Positions 34,881 through 43,400 of a stretch of 51,786 nucleotides of DNA are shown piece after piece; within the stretch, counting starts at the first letter, position 1; each line of letters begins with the position of its first letter. The position numbers were made by a program, and so were the translations under genes. The stretch covers positions 1-51,786 of the forward strand of contig CAUAWV010000012.1 of assembly GCA_958433005.1 (NCBI GenBank). The letters run 5' to 3'. The notes under the pieces are model-generated. The model ran no database searches, was not told the DNA's origin, and was given only the letters and a program-made list of their open reading frames with translations. Source of the DNA: an uncultured Collinsella sp. GTDB lineage: Bacteria; Actinomycetota; Coriobacteriia; Coriobacteriales; Coriobacteriaceae.

Positions 34881-35594
34881 ATGGCAGAGCCGATGCTTTC
34901 CGTCTACAACATCAACGTCTGGTACGGCGCCATACACGCCATCAAGGACATCTCCTTTAACGTCAACGAGGGTGAGATCGTGGCCTTGATCGGCGCGAAC
35001 GGTGCCGGCAAGTCTACAACGCTTAAGACTGTCTCGGGCCTGCTGCGTTCCAAGACCGGCTCCATCAAGTTTATGGGTGAGGACATTACCCATACGCCTG
35101 CCGACAAGCTGGTTGGCAAGGGCCTGGCCCAGGTGCCCGAGGGTCGTCGCGCCTTTTTGCAGATGACGGTCGAGGAGAACCTGGAGATGGGCGCCTACAC
35201 GCAGCCCAAGTCCACGGTTGCTCCGGGCCTTGAGCGCGTCTACGAGCAGTTCCCTCGCCTTAAGGAGCGCCGTCGCCAGGTCGCCGGCACCCTTTCGGGC
35301 GGCGAGCAGCAGATGCTCGTTATGGGGCGCGCCCTTATGAGTAACCCCAAGCTGCTCATGCTCGACGAGCCTTCCATGGGCCTGGCGCCGATTCTGATTG
35401 AGCAGATCTTCCAGATCGTCGAGGACCTGCATAAAGCCGGTACCACGGTGCTCCTGGTCGAGCAGAACGCGCAGATGGCGCTCTCGATCGCCACGCGCGG
35501 CTACGTGCTCGAGACCGGCAAGATCACCATGACCGGCACCGGCCAAGAGCTGCTCCACGACGATAACGTCCGCAAGGCTTACCTGGGCGGCTAG
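34881..35594 (+). CDS. livF: Branched-chain amino acid ABC transporter ATP-binding protein LivF
   Basis: A 237-residue ATPase, second of the LivGF pair. Walker A is GANGAGKSTTLK near residue 38, the LivF-type QVPEGRRAFLQMTVEENL motif follows, then the signature LSGGEQQMLVMGRALM and Walker B LLMLDEPSMGLAP. It starts directly after livG. Its stop is six bases before a GC hairpin, beyond which decayed mobile-element DNA begins, so the original 3' flank may have been replaced. Confidence 0.92.
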   Translation: MAEPMLSVYNINVWYGAIHAIKDISFNVNEGEIVALIGANGAGKSTTLKTVSGLLRSKTGSIKFMGEDITHTPADKLVGKGLAQVPEGRRAFLQMTVEENLEMGAYTQPKSTVAPGLERVYEQFPRLKERRRQVAGTLSGGEQQMLVMGRALMSNPKLLMLDEPSMGLAPILIEQIFQIVEDLHKAGTTVLLVEQNAQMALSIATRGYVLETGKITMTGTGQELLHDDNVRKAYLGG

Positions 35595-35600
35595 GGACTT

Positions 35601-35622
35601 CCGCCGTTCTGCCGAACGGCGG
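35601..35622 (+). terminator. GC hairpin after livF without a T-run
   Basis: CCGCCGTTC (35601-35609) and GAACGGCGG (35614-35622) form a perfect 9-bp stem with a 4-base loop. It is placed as the livF terminator, but the next bases are ACCGGCCGAC rather than T-rich. The tail may have been lost when foreign DNA inserted at this point. Confidence 0.45.
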
Positions 35623-35852
35623 ACCGGCCGACGCTGCGCGGGCGCCCTGATCGACGTGCCGAAGCTCCTCACCCTTGGGGCTATGCCGCGGTACGAGGCC
35701 AGGTGGTCATGGTCCGGGAACCTCGCGATGTCGAATGACACCGCGAGGTTCGCCGCCGTCCTCGGCGACCTCGACCCCCGAGTGGGCGATCCCCACGCGC
35801 TAACGCCTGCAAACAAGGGGATCGCCAAGACGCCGCCGGGCACCTCCGTCAT
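35620..35852 (-). pseudogene. Remnant of an IS110-family transposase (C-terminal domain)
   Basis: Read on the minus strand, this stretch encodes AANLAVSFDIARFPDHDHLA and then SYRGIAPRVRSFGTSI. This is the typical C-terminal domain of IS110/IS1111 transposases, the segment that reads like RFPSxxHLASYxGLAPxxxxSGxSI in intact copies. Upstream of it the expected VPGxGxxTAA motif is broken by at least one frameshift (VPG is present but in poor context). The catalytic N-terminal DEDD domain is absent. The fragment runs straight into the livF terminator region. IS110 elements lack long terminal inverted repeats, so its ends cannot be fixed. Clearly non-functional. Confidence 0.7.
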
Positions 35853-35899
35853 AGACGTGGAAGTGCGGCCGCGCTGAAGCTCTGCGCGGTGTCTGCTCG

Positions 35900-36135
35900 C
35901 TTATGTGCGCATCACGAAGGAAGACCAGATCGGTGAGCGGGATTGGCCCGAAGTCGAGAGATTCCCATCAGCCTCTCGTCGGTCGATGACCGGTTCACCA
36001 CGCAGGAAGAGCGTGACGGAAGGTCTCGCAAAAAGGCTCCGAGCGCGGCGTGCTCATGCCCGTCGTGGTGCGCCCGAAGGGGGGGGGACGGCTGCTACGA
36101 GCTCGATCATTTGCGAGGAGAAGACGAACCAGTCG
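35900..36135 (+). pseudogene. Frameshifted remnant of a ParB-like (Spo0J/RepB) nuclease-domain gene
   Basis: Pieces of a ParB N-terminal domain appear in three reading frames in the right order. First comes GERDWPEVER (frame of 35905), then REIPISLSSVDDRFTTQEER (frame of 35943), then ERGVLMPVVVRPKG (frame of 36050). After them come GCYEL and IICEEKTNQ. In an intact protein these would read as one domain: strand, helix with the SI-type element, the GVxxPVVV strand and the YEL strand. A run of nine G at 36079-36087 is one likely frameshift site. Such genes are typical of plasmids and integrative elements. It lies beside the IS110 remnant and is part of the same scar. Confidence 0.55.
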
Positions 36136-36370
36136 TTGCAGATCCAATATGGATCTCGCCGACCTCGGCAAGCTGCTCGATGAGTGGAAGCCCTGTCGGG
36201 TCGTCTATTTCAACACCACCCAGAATGATGGTGTCATCGCGCAGGTCGATCTGCGTGTTGAGCACAGCGAGGTTAAAGCCGGAGGCCACAAATCCGATAG
36301 CAGCCAGGACGAGCCCCGTGGCAACAAGCCCACCCGCTACGGCAAGGTAAATCCTTTTTACGCTGGACAT
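36107..36370 (-). pseudogene. Truncated membrane-anchored protein, probably the N-terminus of a DUF4097-type protein
   Basis: An open frame of 87 residues starting MSSVKRIYLAVAGGLVATG, with one clear membrane span (about 6-30) and then NTQIDLRDDTIILGGVEI. In PadR-DUF1700 operons the third gene usually encodes a DUF4097 adhesin-like protein of some 250-350 residues starting with just such a span. Here the sequence is cut near 36160 and finishes in unrelated residues (IGSATTGSSSPRK) translated from the ParB-like scar. A near-palindrome AGATCC...GGATCT (36140-36156) marks the junction area. It is probably non-functional, though the short membrane peptide might still be made. Confidence 0.6.
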
Positions 36371-36384
36371 GTTTGCACTCCTTC

Positions 36385-37017
36385 CTATGCCGTGAGCGGC
36401 GCCGCTTCGGCGCCCATGCGGCTCTTATTGCCTCGATCTTTCCAGAAGGGCGAAACGGCTTTCTTCGCCCAAAGGGCAGAGAGGCGCGCGATCTGCTTGG
36501 ACGCCGTCCAGGCGCCGGCTCCCGTGAGGAGCGCCACACCGATGGAAGCGAATCCCATTCCCATCGAGGCCAAAGCGTACGGAACATGCCCGATAATGAT
36601 GCCGTCCACGGCGAACAGGAGCCCTACCAGGCCCGCGCCCCCGAATGCCGCGGCCACGATCCACACGCAGAGCGCAAGAACCCAAATACAGATGTAGACT
36701 GCAGCGGCAACGGCGACGAACGCGAGCAGCAGCGGAATCCATACCGGAGAGCCCACGATGGCGAGCGCCCATAGAAGTGCCGTGCTCTTGCGCTTGGTCC
36801 TCGCGATCGCGCGCGGCACGGCGGGCAGTTCGTCGAGCGTTGCCTCGACGACCTCACCGGGCGTGCCCATGGCGGCCACAGCCTCGGCCTCCGTCATGCC
36901 GTCCTCCATACGGTCGGCGATGGCCTCCGCGTAGAACTCCTGCGTTTCCTTTACCTGATCTGCCGGCAGGCAGGCCAGAAGCTCGCCCAGCCGGTTCAAG
37001 AACTCATCGCGCGTCAT
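36385..37017 (-). CDS. DUF1700 (HAAS-type) membrane protein
   Basis: A 210-residue protein. The N-terminal 75 residues form the alpha-helical HAAS/DUF1700 domain (MTRDEFLNRLGELLACLP, then EFYAEAIADRMEDGMTEAEA and a GTPGEV turn). Three or four hydrophobic spans follow, and the tail is basic. Such proteins are encoded right after PadR regulators and are thought to act as membrane partners in envelope-stress or antimicrobial sensing. The start overlaps the padR stop by 14 bp. The next gene downstream, once probably DUF4097, is truncated. Confidence 0.82.
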   Translation of the reverse strand: MTRDEFLNRLGELLACLPADQVKETQEFYAEAIADRMEDGMTEAEAVAAMGTPGEVVEATLDELPAVPRAIARTKRKSTALLWALAIVGSPVWIPLLLAFVAVAAAVYICIWVLALCVWIVAAAFGGAGLVGLLFAVDGIIIGHVPYALASMGMGFASIGVALLTGAGAWTASKQIARLSALWAKKAVSPFWKDRGNKSRMGAEAAPLTA

Positions 37018-37324
37018 GGTGCGCCCCCTCCACGTAACGGTAGATCTCCTGCACGGATGGCCATTCGGCGAGGAACTCGGCGATACGCTCGCGCCCGGCG
37101 TCCGTGATGCGGTAGTACCTCCGCAGCCGCCCGTTGTGCTCGGCGGAGCGCGCGGTGATGCAGCCCGCCTTCTCCAGGCGCTTGAGCAACGGATAGAGCG
37201 TGGATTCCGTGAGCCCCATACTCGCGGGCACGTCCTTCACGATCTGATAGCCGTAGGATTCCTCGCCCGAGACGGCCGCGAGCACGCAGGCCTCGAGGAA
37301 GCCGCGCTTCATCTGTGCCTCCAT
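37004..37324 (-). CDS. PadR-family transcriptional regulator
   Basis: A 106-residue winged-helix protein of the short PadR type. MKRGFLEACVLAAVSGEESYGYQIV, given here in part, and LTESTLYPLLKRLEKAGCI with the basic RLRRYYRIT wing are the family pattern. ATG 37324 has AAAGGAGG at ideal spacing; the upstream in-frame extension to 37390 crosses the operator-like repeat and is rejected. It most likely represses its own operon, as is usual for PadR proteins, and the palindromes just upstream support this. Confidence 0.88.
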   Translation of the reverse strand: MEAQMKRGFLEACVLAAVSGEESYGYQIVKDVPASMGLTESTLYPLLKRLEKAGCITARSAEHNGRLRRYYRITDAGRERIAEFLAEWPSVQEIYRYVEGAHHDAR

Positions 37325-37341
37325 CCGCACACCTCCTTTCG

Positions 37342-37379
37342 TAGTATACTGTGTAACACCTACTATATGACACATAGTA
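37342..37379. promoter_or_regulatory. Palindromic operator candidate for the PadR regulator
   Basis: A 19-bp near-perfect dyad runs from TACTATATG to CATAGTA (37361-37379). A second partial dyad, TAGTATACT with GTGT/ACAC (37342-37365), is next to it. Both lie 18-55 bp upstream of the padR start and contain AT-rich promoter-like sequence on the minus strand. PadR proteins commonly bind such ATGT/ACAT dyads. Confidence 0.55.
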
Positions 37380-37419
37380 TATGATGTCAACAGTTGTCGT
37401 ATAGGGAGTCCGGTCTGTC

Positions 37420-37523
37420 TGTCCCCTGCGGGTACTCATTGGGGACGTACTTAAATGAGTACCCATCGCTCAAGGTGGCACCTGGGGACGTTCCTTATGT
37501 GCCGGCACTTTGGGACACTCCTT
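37420..37523. repeat. Intergenic repeat cluster with GGGGACG words and palindromes
   Basis: This spacer contains TGGGGACGTACTT (37440), TGGGGACGTTCCTT (37483) and TGGGACACTCCTT (37511), three variants of one word. It also holds an 11-bp inverted repeat GGGTACTCATT/AATGAGTACCC (37430-37464) and a perfect palindrome GTGCCGGCAC (37499-37508). The arrangement resembles a decayed REP-like palindromic element. No gene is seen. Confidence 0.5.
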
Positions 37524-37608
37524 GTCAAGGTTTTGTTCCATCGTGCGGGTTGCTATTTAACGTGCGACAATGCCGTGTGAAAATCGAAATGTCTCCTGGG
37601 GGCTATCT

Positions 37609-38286
37609 ATGCTGTACGAGTTTTGTGCCGAGAACTTTGAGCGTGTGCCGGCGGCTATCGATGCCGGTGCTAAGCGCATCGAGTTGTGCGACAACCTTGC
37701 CGTCGGTGGTACCACGCCCTCGGCCGGCGTTATCAGCACTACGGTCAGCTATGCTCACGAGCATGACGCGCGAGTGATGTGCATGATTCGTCCGCGTGGT
37801 GGCGACTTTCATTACAACCAGGACGAGCTACGCATGATGGAGATGGACCTGGGCCTTGCCGTAAGTGCCGGCGTCGACGGTCTGGTCTTTGGCTGCTGCA
37901 AGCCCTGTGCCGGCGGCTGGGCGCTCGACGAACTCACCCTCGGCGCCCTCGTTATGGCTGCGGGCTGCGCGACCGAGGAATGCAAGCGTGAGTCCATCGA
38001 CATCACCTTCCATATGGCATTTGACCAGCTCTCGCCCGAGGCTCAGCTCGATGCGATTGATACACTTGCCGACTGCGGCGTTACGCGCATCCTCACGCAT
38101 GGTGGCGCTGCCGGAACGCCGATCGAGGACAACCTGGAGCACCTATCGCGTCTTGTCGAGTATGCGGGCGACCGCCTGGCCATCCTTCCCGGCGGCGGCA
38201 TTTCCACGGCCAACCGCGATACCGTGGCTGCGGCACTGGGCGTCTCCGAGCTCCATGGCACCAAGATCGTGCCGCTGGAGGTATAA
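37609..38286 (+). CDS. cutC: CutC-family protein
   Basis: A 225-residue TIM-barrel protein of the CutC family, historically called copper homeostasis protein although its real role is debated. Signatures are AAIDAGAKRIELCDNLAVGG near the start, RPRGGDFHYNQDEL, GLVFGCC, FHMAFDQ and RILTHGGA. ATG 37609 begins MLYEFCAENFE and follows CTGGGGG; the 13 in-frame codons upstream are rejected. The next gene begins three bases after the stop and uses a ribosome binding site inside cutC, so the two form an operon. Confidence 0.88.
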   Translation: MLYEFCAENFERVPAAIDAGAKRIELCDNLAVGGTTPSAGVISTTVSYAHEHDARVMCMIRPRGGDFHYNQDELRMMEMDLGLAVSAGVDGLVFGCCKPCAGGWALDELTLGALVMAAGCATEECKRESIDITFHMAFDQLSPEAQLDAIDTLADCGVTRILTHGGAAGTPIEDNLEHLSRLVEYAGDRLAILPGGGISTANRDTVAAALGVSELHGTKIVPLEV

Positions 38287-38289
38287 CTC

Positions 38290-39087
38290 GTGGCGCTGGT
38301 GTTTGACGTTCAGCAGGCGAACGGTAAGCCCGACGACAACCGTCGTCCCGGCACCGCGTGTCCCTTTTGCAGTACCGAGGAACTCGCCAATATCATCCGG
38401 CGCGACGGTGGCTGCATCTGGCTCGAGAATAAGTTTAAGACCTTGCGGGCCACTCGCCAGACCGTATTGATTGAGTCGTCCGACCACGACGCCGACCTGG
38501 TGACCTATGCGCCGGACGAGCTGCATCATGTTATGCGGTTTGCCCTGGATTGCTGGCAGCGGATGATTGACTCCCGACAGTATCGCAGCGTTCTCATGTA
38601 CAAGAACAAGGGCCCACTTTCGGGCGGTAGTCTCGTTCATCCGCACATGCAGATTGTGGGTTTGGAGCAGGAAGACGGCTATGCTTCGCTGGCTTCCGCC
38701 AATTTCGAAGGCATCAATGTCTGGCAACAGGGGAGAATCTCGGTCAATATCTCAGCCGAACCGATCATGGGGTTCTTTGAGATCAACGTTTCAGCCCCGC
38801 AGGGAATCGCCGCCAGCGATGACGCACGAGACCAAGCCGAGGCGGATCTCTTTGCCGATGCGATCCAGGTAGCTCTGCGCTATATCCTAAACGAGCACCA
38901 CGGTGGTCGCGCAGAGTCGTACAACTTGTTCTTCTATCACCTGGGCGGTCGGACCATTGCCAAGGCGCTGCCGCGTTGGGTGGTTTCGCCCTACTTTGTC
39001 GGCTATCGTTTGGCCCAAGTCAATGCCGAGACGACGCTCGATATCGATGCTGAGCGTCTGCGTGCGCATCTGGAAACGCTCGTATAG
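38290..39087 (+). CDS. GalT/HIT-like protein (DUF4931 type)
   Basis: A 265-residue protein of the galactose-1-phosphate uridylyltransferase branch of the HIT superfamily. A CPFC zinc-type motif lies near residue 25. The catalytic-type HPHMQIVG follows GGSLVHP near residue 118, and NKGPLSGGS precedes it as in GalT. The C-terminal part has an FYHLGGR motif. The GTG start has GGAGGT eight bases upstream within the end of cutC. It probably transfers or hydrolyses a nucleotidyl group; no galK or galE is adjacent, so a true galactose role is unlikely from context. Confidence 0.75.
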   Translation: MALVFDVQQANGKPDDNRRPGTACPFCSTEELANIIRRDGGCIWLENKFKTLRATRQTVLIESSDHDADLVTYAPDELHHVMRFALDCWQRMIDSRQYRSVLMYKNKGPLSGGSLVHPHMQIVGLEQEDGYASLASANFEGINVWQQGRISVNISAEPIMGFFEINVSAPQGIAASDDARDQAEADLFADAIQVALRYILNEHHGGRAESYNLFFYHLGGRTIAKALPRWVVSPYFVGYRLAQVNAETTLDIDAERLRAHLETLV

Positions 39088-39117
39088 CAAGACTAACACC
39101 CGCGTAATGCGCACAGC

Positions 39118-40116
39118 CTAGCGCGCCATGGCGTCGCGGCCGGCTTCGACCCGCTTGCGCTGTTTGGTGCGCTCCTCGCAGGTTAGGCACTCAAAGAGAT
39201 GCCCGATAATCGAGGCCAGCACCTGCTGAAACAGCGTGCCGCACATGACGGGGAACACGACCTCGCCCGGAAAGTACTGCGTGGCGATGACGGCACCCGA
39301 AGAGATGTTGCGCATGCCGCAGGTAAAGCACATGGTAGTCGTCTCGCTATATGGCAGATGCAGCGCACGTGCGACCAGAAAACCGACGACAAAGCCGCTG
39401 ATGGCGAAGACCAAAATAAAGAGGGCGACTTCCAGGCGCACCGCGTTTATGTGCAGCACGTACTCGCTCATAGCGGTGGAGTTGGACGCGATGACGCCCA
39501 TCATCATGAACTTGCAGGCGGGCGAGAGCACGGGAGAGAGTTTCTCGTGGCCCCAGCCGCGCGTGAGTTCATTGATGGCAATACCGAGCACAGCGGGGAT
39601 GGCGATCATAAAGGCCATGTTCTGCATCATGCTCGGCACGTCGATCGAGACGGTGGCGCCCAGCAGGAGCTTGAGCGTAAGCGGAATCGTCACAGGTGAG
39701 ATGACCGAGGACGTCAGGATGATGGTGAGCGCGAGCGGGCCGTTGCCGCCGAACATGCTGATCCACATAAAAGCGGTGACGGCCACGGGCACGCTGTATT
39801 CGAGCACAATGCCGCAGACAAGGTTGGGGTTGGAGCCAAAGAAGAGTGACCCCATGGCATACGCCGCGATGGGAATAAGCACCGCCGAGACGAGCAGCGC
39901 CAAGACTAGGTGCAACGGACGGCGGAACACCTCGGTTACCTGGTGAAAGGTGTTGCTGAGCGCACCCTGAAACGTCATAAAGGCAAACAAGGTGGGAACG
40001 ATGGGCTTGAGTACGCCAATCTGTTGGGGAAAGAGCACGCCGAGTGCCACGCAAATCGGAACGATGACCTGCATGTGCCCCGCGAGAAACTTGCCCAGTC
40101 CAACCCATTGCTTCAT
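39118..40116 (-). CDS. BASS-family (bile acid:sodium symporter-like) transporter
   Basis: A 332-residue membrane protein with about nine or ten spans. FAFMTFQGALSNTF near residue 43, EYSVPVAVTAFMWISMFGGN near 105 and FTCGMRNISSGAVIA near 270 match the two crossover sodium-site regions of BASS proteins. The tail is charged with a cysteine pair (LTCEERTKQRKR). Substrates in this family include bile acids, pantoate and other organic anions; none can be assigned. The gene is convergent with the GalT-like gene and divergent from recJ. Confidence 0.8.
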   Translation of the reverse strand: MKQWVGLGKFLAGHMQVIVPICVALGVLFPQQIGVLKPIVPTLFAFMTFQGALSNTFHQVTEVFRRPLHLVLALLVSAVLIPIAAYAMGSLFFGSNPNLVCGIVLEYSVPVAVTAFMWISMFGGNGPLALTIILTSSVISPVTIPLTLKLLLGATVSIDVPSMMQNMAFMIAIPAVLGIAINELTRGWGHEKLSPVLSPACKFMMMGVIASNSTAMSEYVLHINAVRLEVALFILVFAISGFVVGFLVARALHLPYSETTTMCFTCGMRNISSGAVIATQYFPGEVVFPVMCGTLFQQVLASIIGHLFECLTCEERTKQRKRVEAGRDAMAR

Positions 40117-40254
40117 ATGCGCTTGTGACTCCCTTTGCCCGTGAACCCGTTTTGAATGGATATGCTAGACGCTCGCATGCGTCCGTGCGTCAGAAACGCT
40201 CGAATATTTCGGGGCTATTACCGGCATCGTTTACCGAAACCGCGGCGTGCTGCG

Positions 40255-40290
40255 GCGATTTGCGTCTGCTCTGCACGGTATAATAAATCC
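40255..40290 (+). promoter_or_regulatory. Candidate promoter of the recJ-like gene
   Basis: A perfect TATAAT lies at 40279-40284, about 57 bp upstream of the small ORF and 109 bp upstream of the recJ-like ATG. The -35 region at 16-17 bp (CGATTTG) is poor. Confidence 0.4.
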
Positions 40291-40340
40291 GTTCAACAGA
40301 TCTGCCTGCCGAAGCGGGCATACACAGAGGACTCATCGCT

Positions 40341-40406
40341 ATGAACCGTGAGAGGTATCGCGGCGACCTGCCCCTATCGGGGGTGGGCGCCTATGTCATC
40401 GCTTAA
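40341..40406 (+). CDS. Possible 21-codon upstream ORF overlapping the recJ-like start
   Basis: ATG 40341, preceded by GAGG at about ten bases, opens a frame MNRERYRGDLPLSGVGAYVI plus one more residue before TAA at 40404-40406. The frame overlaps the start of the recJ-like gene by 14 bases in a different frame. It might couple translation to the long gene or be chance. No homology is recognised. Confidence 0.3.
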   Translation: MNRERYRGDLPLSGVGAYVIA

Positions 40407-43400
40407 GACGACGCATCGCTGGGCGGTCGCTCAGCAAAACCCCGAGCTCGAAAAGGAGCTTTCGGCTGGCCTGGGCATACCCGGGCTGGTGGCGCGCATT
40501 ATGGTTGCGCACGGCATAACATCTATCGAGGAAGGCCAGCTGTTTTTGACGCCTTCGCTCAATCGCGACTGGGCCGACCCACTCATTATTCCGGGCATGG
40601 CGGTCGTTGCCGACCGCGTCGAGCGCGCTATTCGCAACCACGAGCACATCGCGGTCTTTGGCGATTTTGACGTCGACGGCATTACGTCGACTTGTCTGTT
40701 GACCGAGGCGCTACGTTCGTTTGGCGCCAACGTCACGCCGTTTATTCCGCATCGCTTTGACGAGGGCTACGGCCTGTCGCGTGCGGCGCTCGACCGCGTC
40801 AACGAGCTCGCCCAACCCAACCTGATTGTGACCGTCGATAACGGCATTGCCGCCAAGGAAGAGGTTTCCTATCTGGAGAGCCTGGGGATCGATTTGGTGG
40901 TCACGGACCATCACGAGCCCTCCGATCAGGTGCCGCAGGGTGTGCCCCTTACCGACCCCAAGCTCGAGGACGAGGGCCCCTCGCGCGAGCTTGCCGGTGC
41001 TGGTGTGGCGCTCAAGCTGGTGCAAGTCCTGGGTGAGCGCTTGGGCAAGCCGTCGTATTGGCGTTCGCTAATCGAGGTCGCGGCGCTGGGCACCGTGTCC
41101 GACATGATGCCGCTCACGCCCGAGAACCGCGCGCTGGTTGCCGAGGGCATCCAGCAGATGCGCGTAACCGCTCGTCCCGGCTATATCGCGCTTGCCGCGC
41201 TCGCCAAGGCGGACCTTTCGAGCATTACGGCGGATGGCCTATCGTTCTCGCTCATTCCCCGCTTAAACGCTGCCGGTCGCATGGCCGATCCCAAGCTGGC
41301 GCTCGACCTGCTGCTTGCCCGCGATCCCATCGAAGCAAGTGCACTGGCGGCTGAGCTCGAGGAAATCAACCGCCAGCGCCGTGAGATCGAGGCGGAGCTC
41401 ACGCGCGATGCCATGGCAAAGGTCGAGAAGACCTATGACGGCGGACGCGCAATCGTCGTGGGTGGCGAGGGCTGGCACGAGGGCGTCAAGGGCATCGTGG
41501 CAAGCCGTCTGACCAACCGCTATCACGTGCCGGCGCTGCTGTTCTCGATCGAGGACGGTATCGCGCGCGGCTCTGGTCGCTCGGTGGGCAAAGTTAACCT
41601 GTTTGACGCCGTCGAGCGCTGTTCCGACCTGCTGATTCGTCGCGGCGGACATGCCGGTGCGGTGGGTGTGACCATCGAGGCATCCAAGCTCGATGAGTTC
41701 CGCCGCCGCCTTTCCGCCGTGCTATCGGAGCTTCCCGCCGAGGACTTTGAAGACACCGACGAGGTTGCCGCCACCGTTGACCTCTCCGAGCTGAATATTG
41801 AGACCATCGAGCAGATCTCCCGTCTTGAGCCGTTTGGCCAGGGCAACAAGGTGCCGCTGTTGGCGGCCGAGGGCGTGACAATGTGCGATCGCGCCGTGGT
41901 GGGCAAAACCGGCGAGCACATGCGCTTCGTGGCGACCGATGGCGCTGCGAGTGTGCCGGCTATTATGTTCCGCGTGCCGCAGATCGATAAGCTCATCAAT
42001 TGCGACAGCGCCGTCGATTTGGTGTTCGAGGCCGTGGCCGAGCATTGGCAGGGACGCGTGAAGCCCAAGCTCATGATCAAAGATGTCTTGGTGCGCGATA
42101 CCACGGCGCCCAATATCGACGATCCGGCGTGCGAGCTTCGTCGTGGCGTGCGGCCGGCGGATTCTGGCCTGCGCCTGGAGTCGCGTAAGCGCGAGACGCT
42201 TGCCCAGCTTTCCTATACCGAGCTCACGCGCTCGCTCATTCACAGCTTTATCGGATCGAACCAGCCGCACCGCGCGCAGGTCGAGGCGCTTGACGCCCTG
42301 GCTGACCACAAGAGCGTCTTGGCCGTTATGGGAACGGGCCGCGGCAAGTCTCTGATTTTCCACGTGCACGCCGCACGCGAGGCGGTCCTTCGCGGTCGCG
42401 CGAGCATTTTTGTCTATCCGCTGCGTGCGCTCGTTGCCGACCAGGCCTATCACCTTTCTTCGACGATGGCAGCGCTTGGCATTGGTGTTGGCGTGCTGAC
42501 CGGCGAGACCGTGGAGGCGGCGCGCGATGACGTGTTTGCCGGTTTGGCTTCGGGCCGCACCGGTATCGTGCTCACGACGCCCGAGTTCCTGTCCATTCAC
42601 CGCGATCGCTTTGCGCGTTCGGGGCGCATCGGCTTTGTCGTTATCGATGAGGCACACCATGCCGGTCTTGCCAAAGGTGGCGACCGGAGCGCGTACCTCG
42701 ACATGCCCGATATTCTCAAAGCGCTAGGCGATCCCGTTGTCATGGCGGCAACGGCTACCGCGACGGCTCCGGTCGTGGCAGAGCTCGCTCGCGTATTGCC
42801 GATTACCAGCACGGTGGTTGACGAGACCGTGCGCGAGAACCTGCAACTCGAGGACGATCGCGACCTCGCAAGCCGCGAAAATCGCCTGGTGTCGATTGTG
42901 GCGACGGGGGAGAAGACCGTTATCTACGTCAATTCGCGCGACCAGTCCGTGGCGCTTGCCAAGACGCTGCGCAAGCGCGTGCCAGACTGTGCGACCCATA
43001 TCGCGTTCTATAACGCCGGGCTCGCGCGTTCCGATCGCCGCCGCGTCGAGGAGGCGTTTCGAGATGGCAGCCTCAGCTGCATCGTCTCGACCTCGGCCTT
43101 CGGTGAGGGCGTCAACCTGCCCGATATCCGACATGTCGTGCTCTACCATATGCCGTTTGGCGCGATTGAGTTTAACCAGATGAGCGGCCGTGCCGGTCGT
43201 GACGGACAGCCCGCTGTGATTCATCTGCTCTATTCGTCGCGTGACGCCCGTATTAACGAGCGCCTACTCGATTGCTACGCGCCCGAACGCGATGAGCTCG
43301 TCACGCTCTATCGAGCGCTGCAGACCATGTGGCGCTCCAACCGCGGCAAGACGGGGGACGATTCATTCTGCGCAAGCGATATCGACATCGCGCAGATGTG

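Noticed and set aside
33981..35852. A 623-residue minus-strand frame
   Set aside because: Chimeric: its first 75 residues are the real IS110 remnant, the rest is antisense to livG and livF. Only the remnant is kept.
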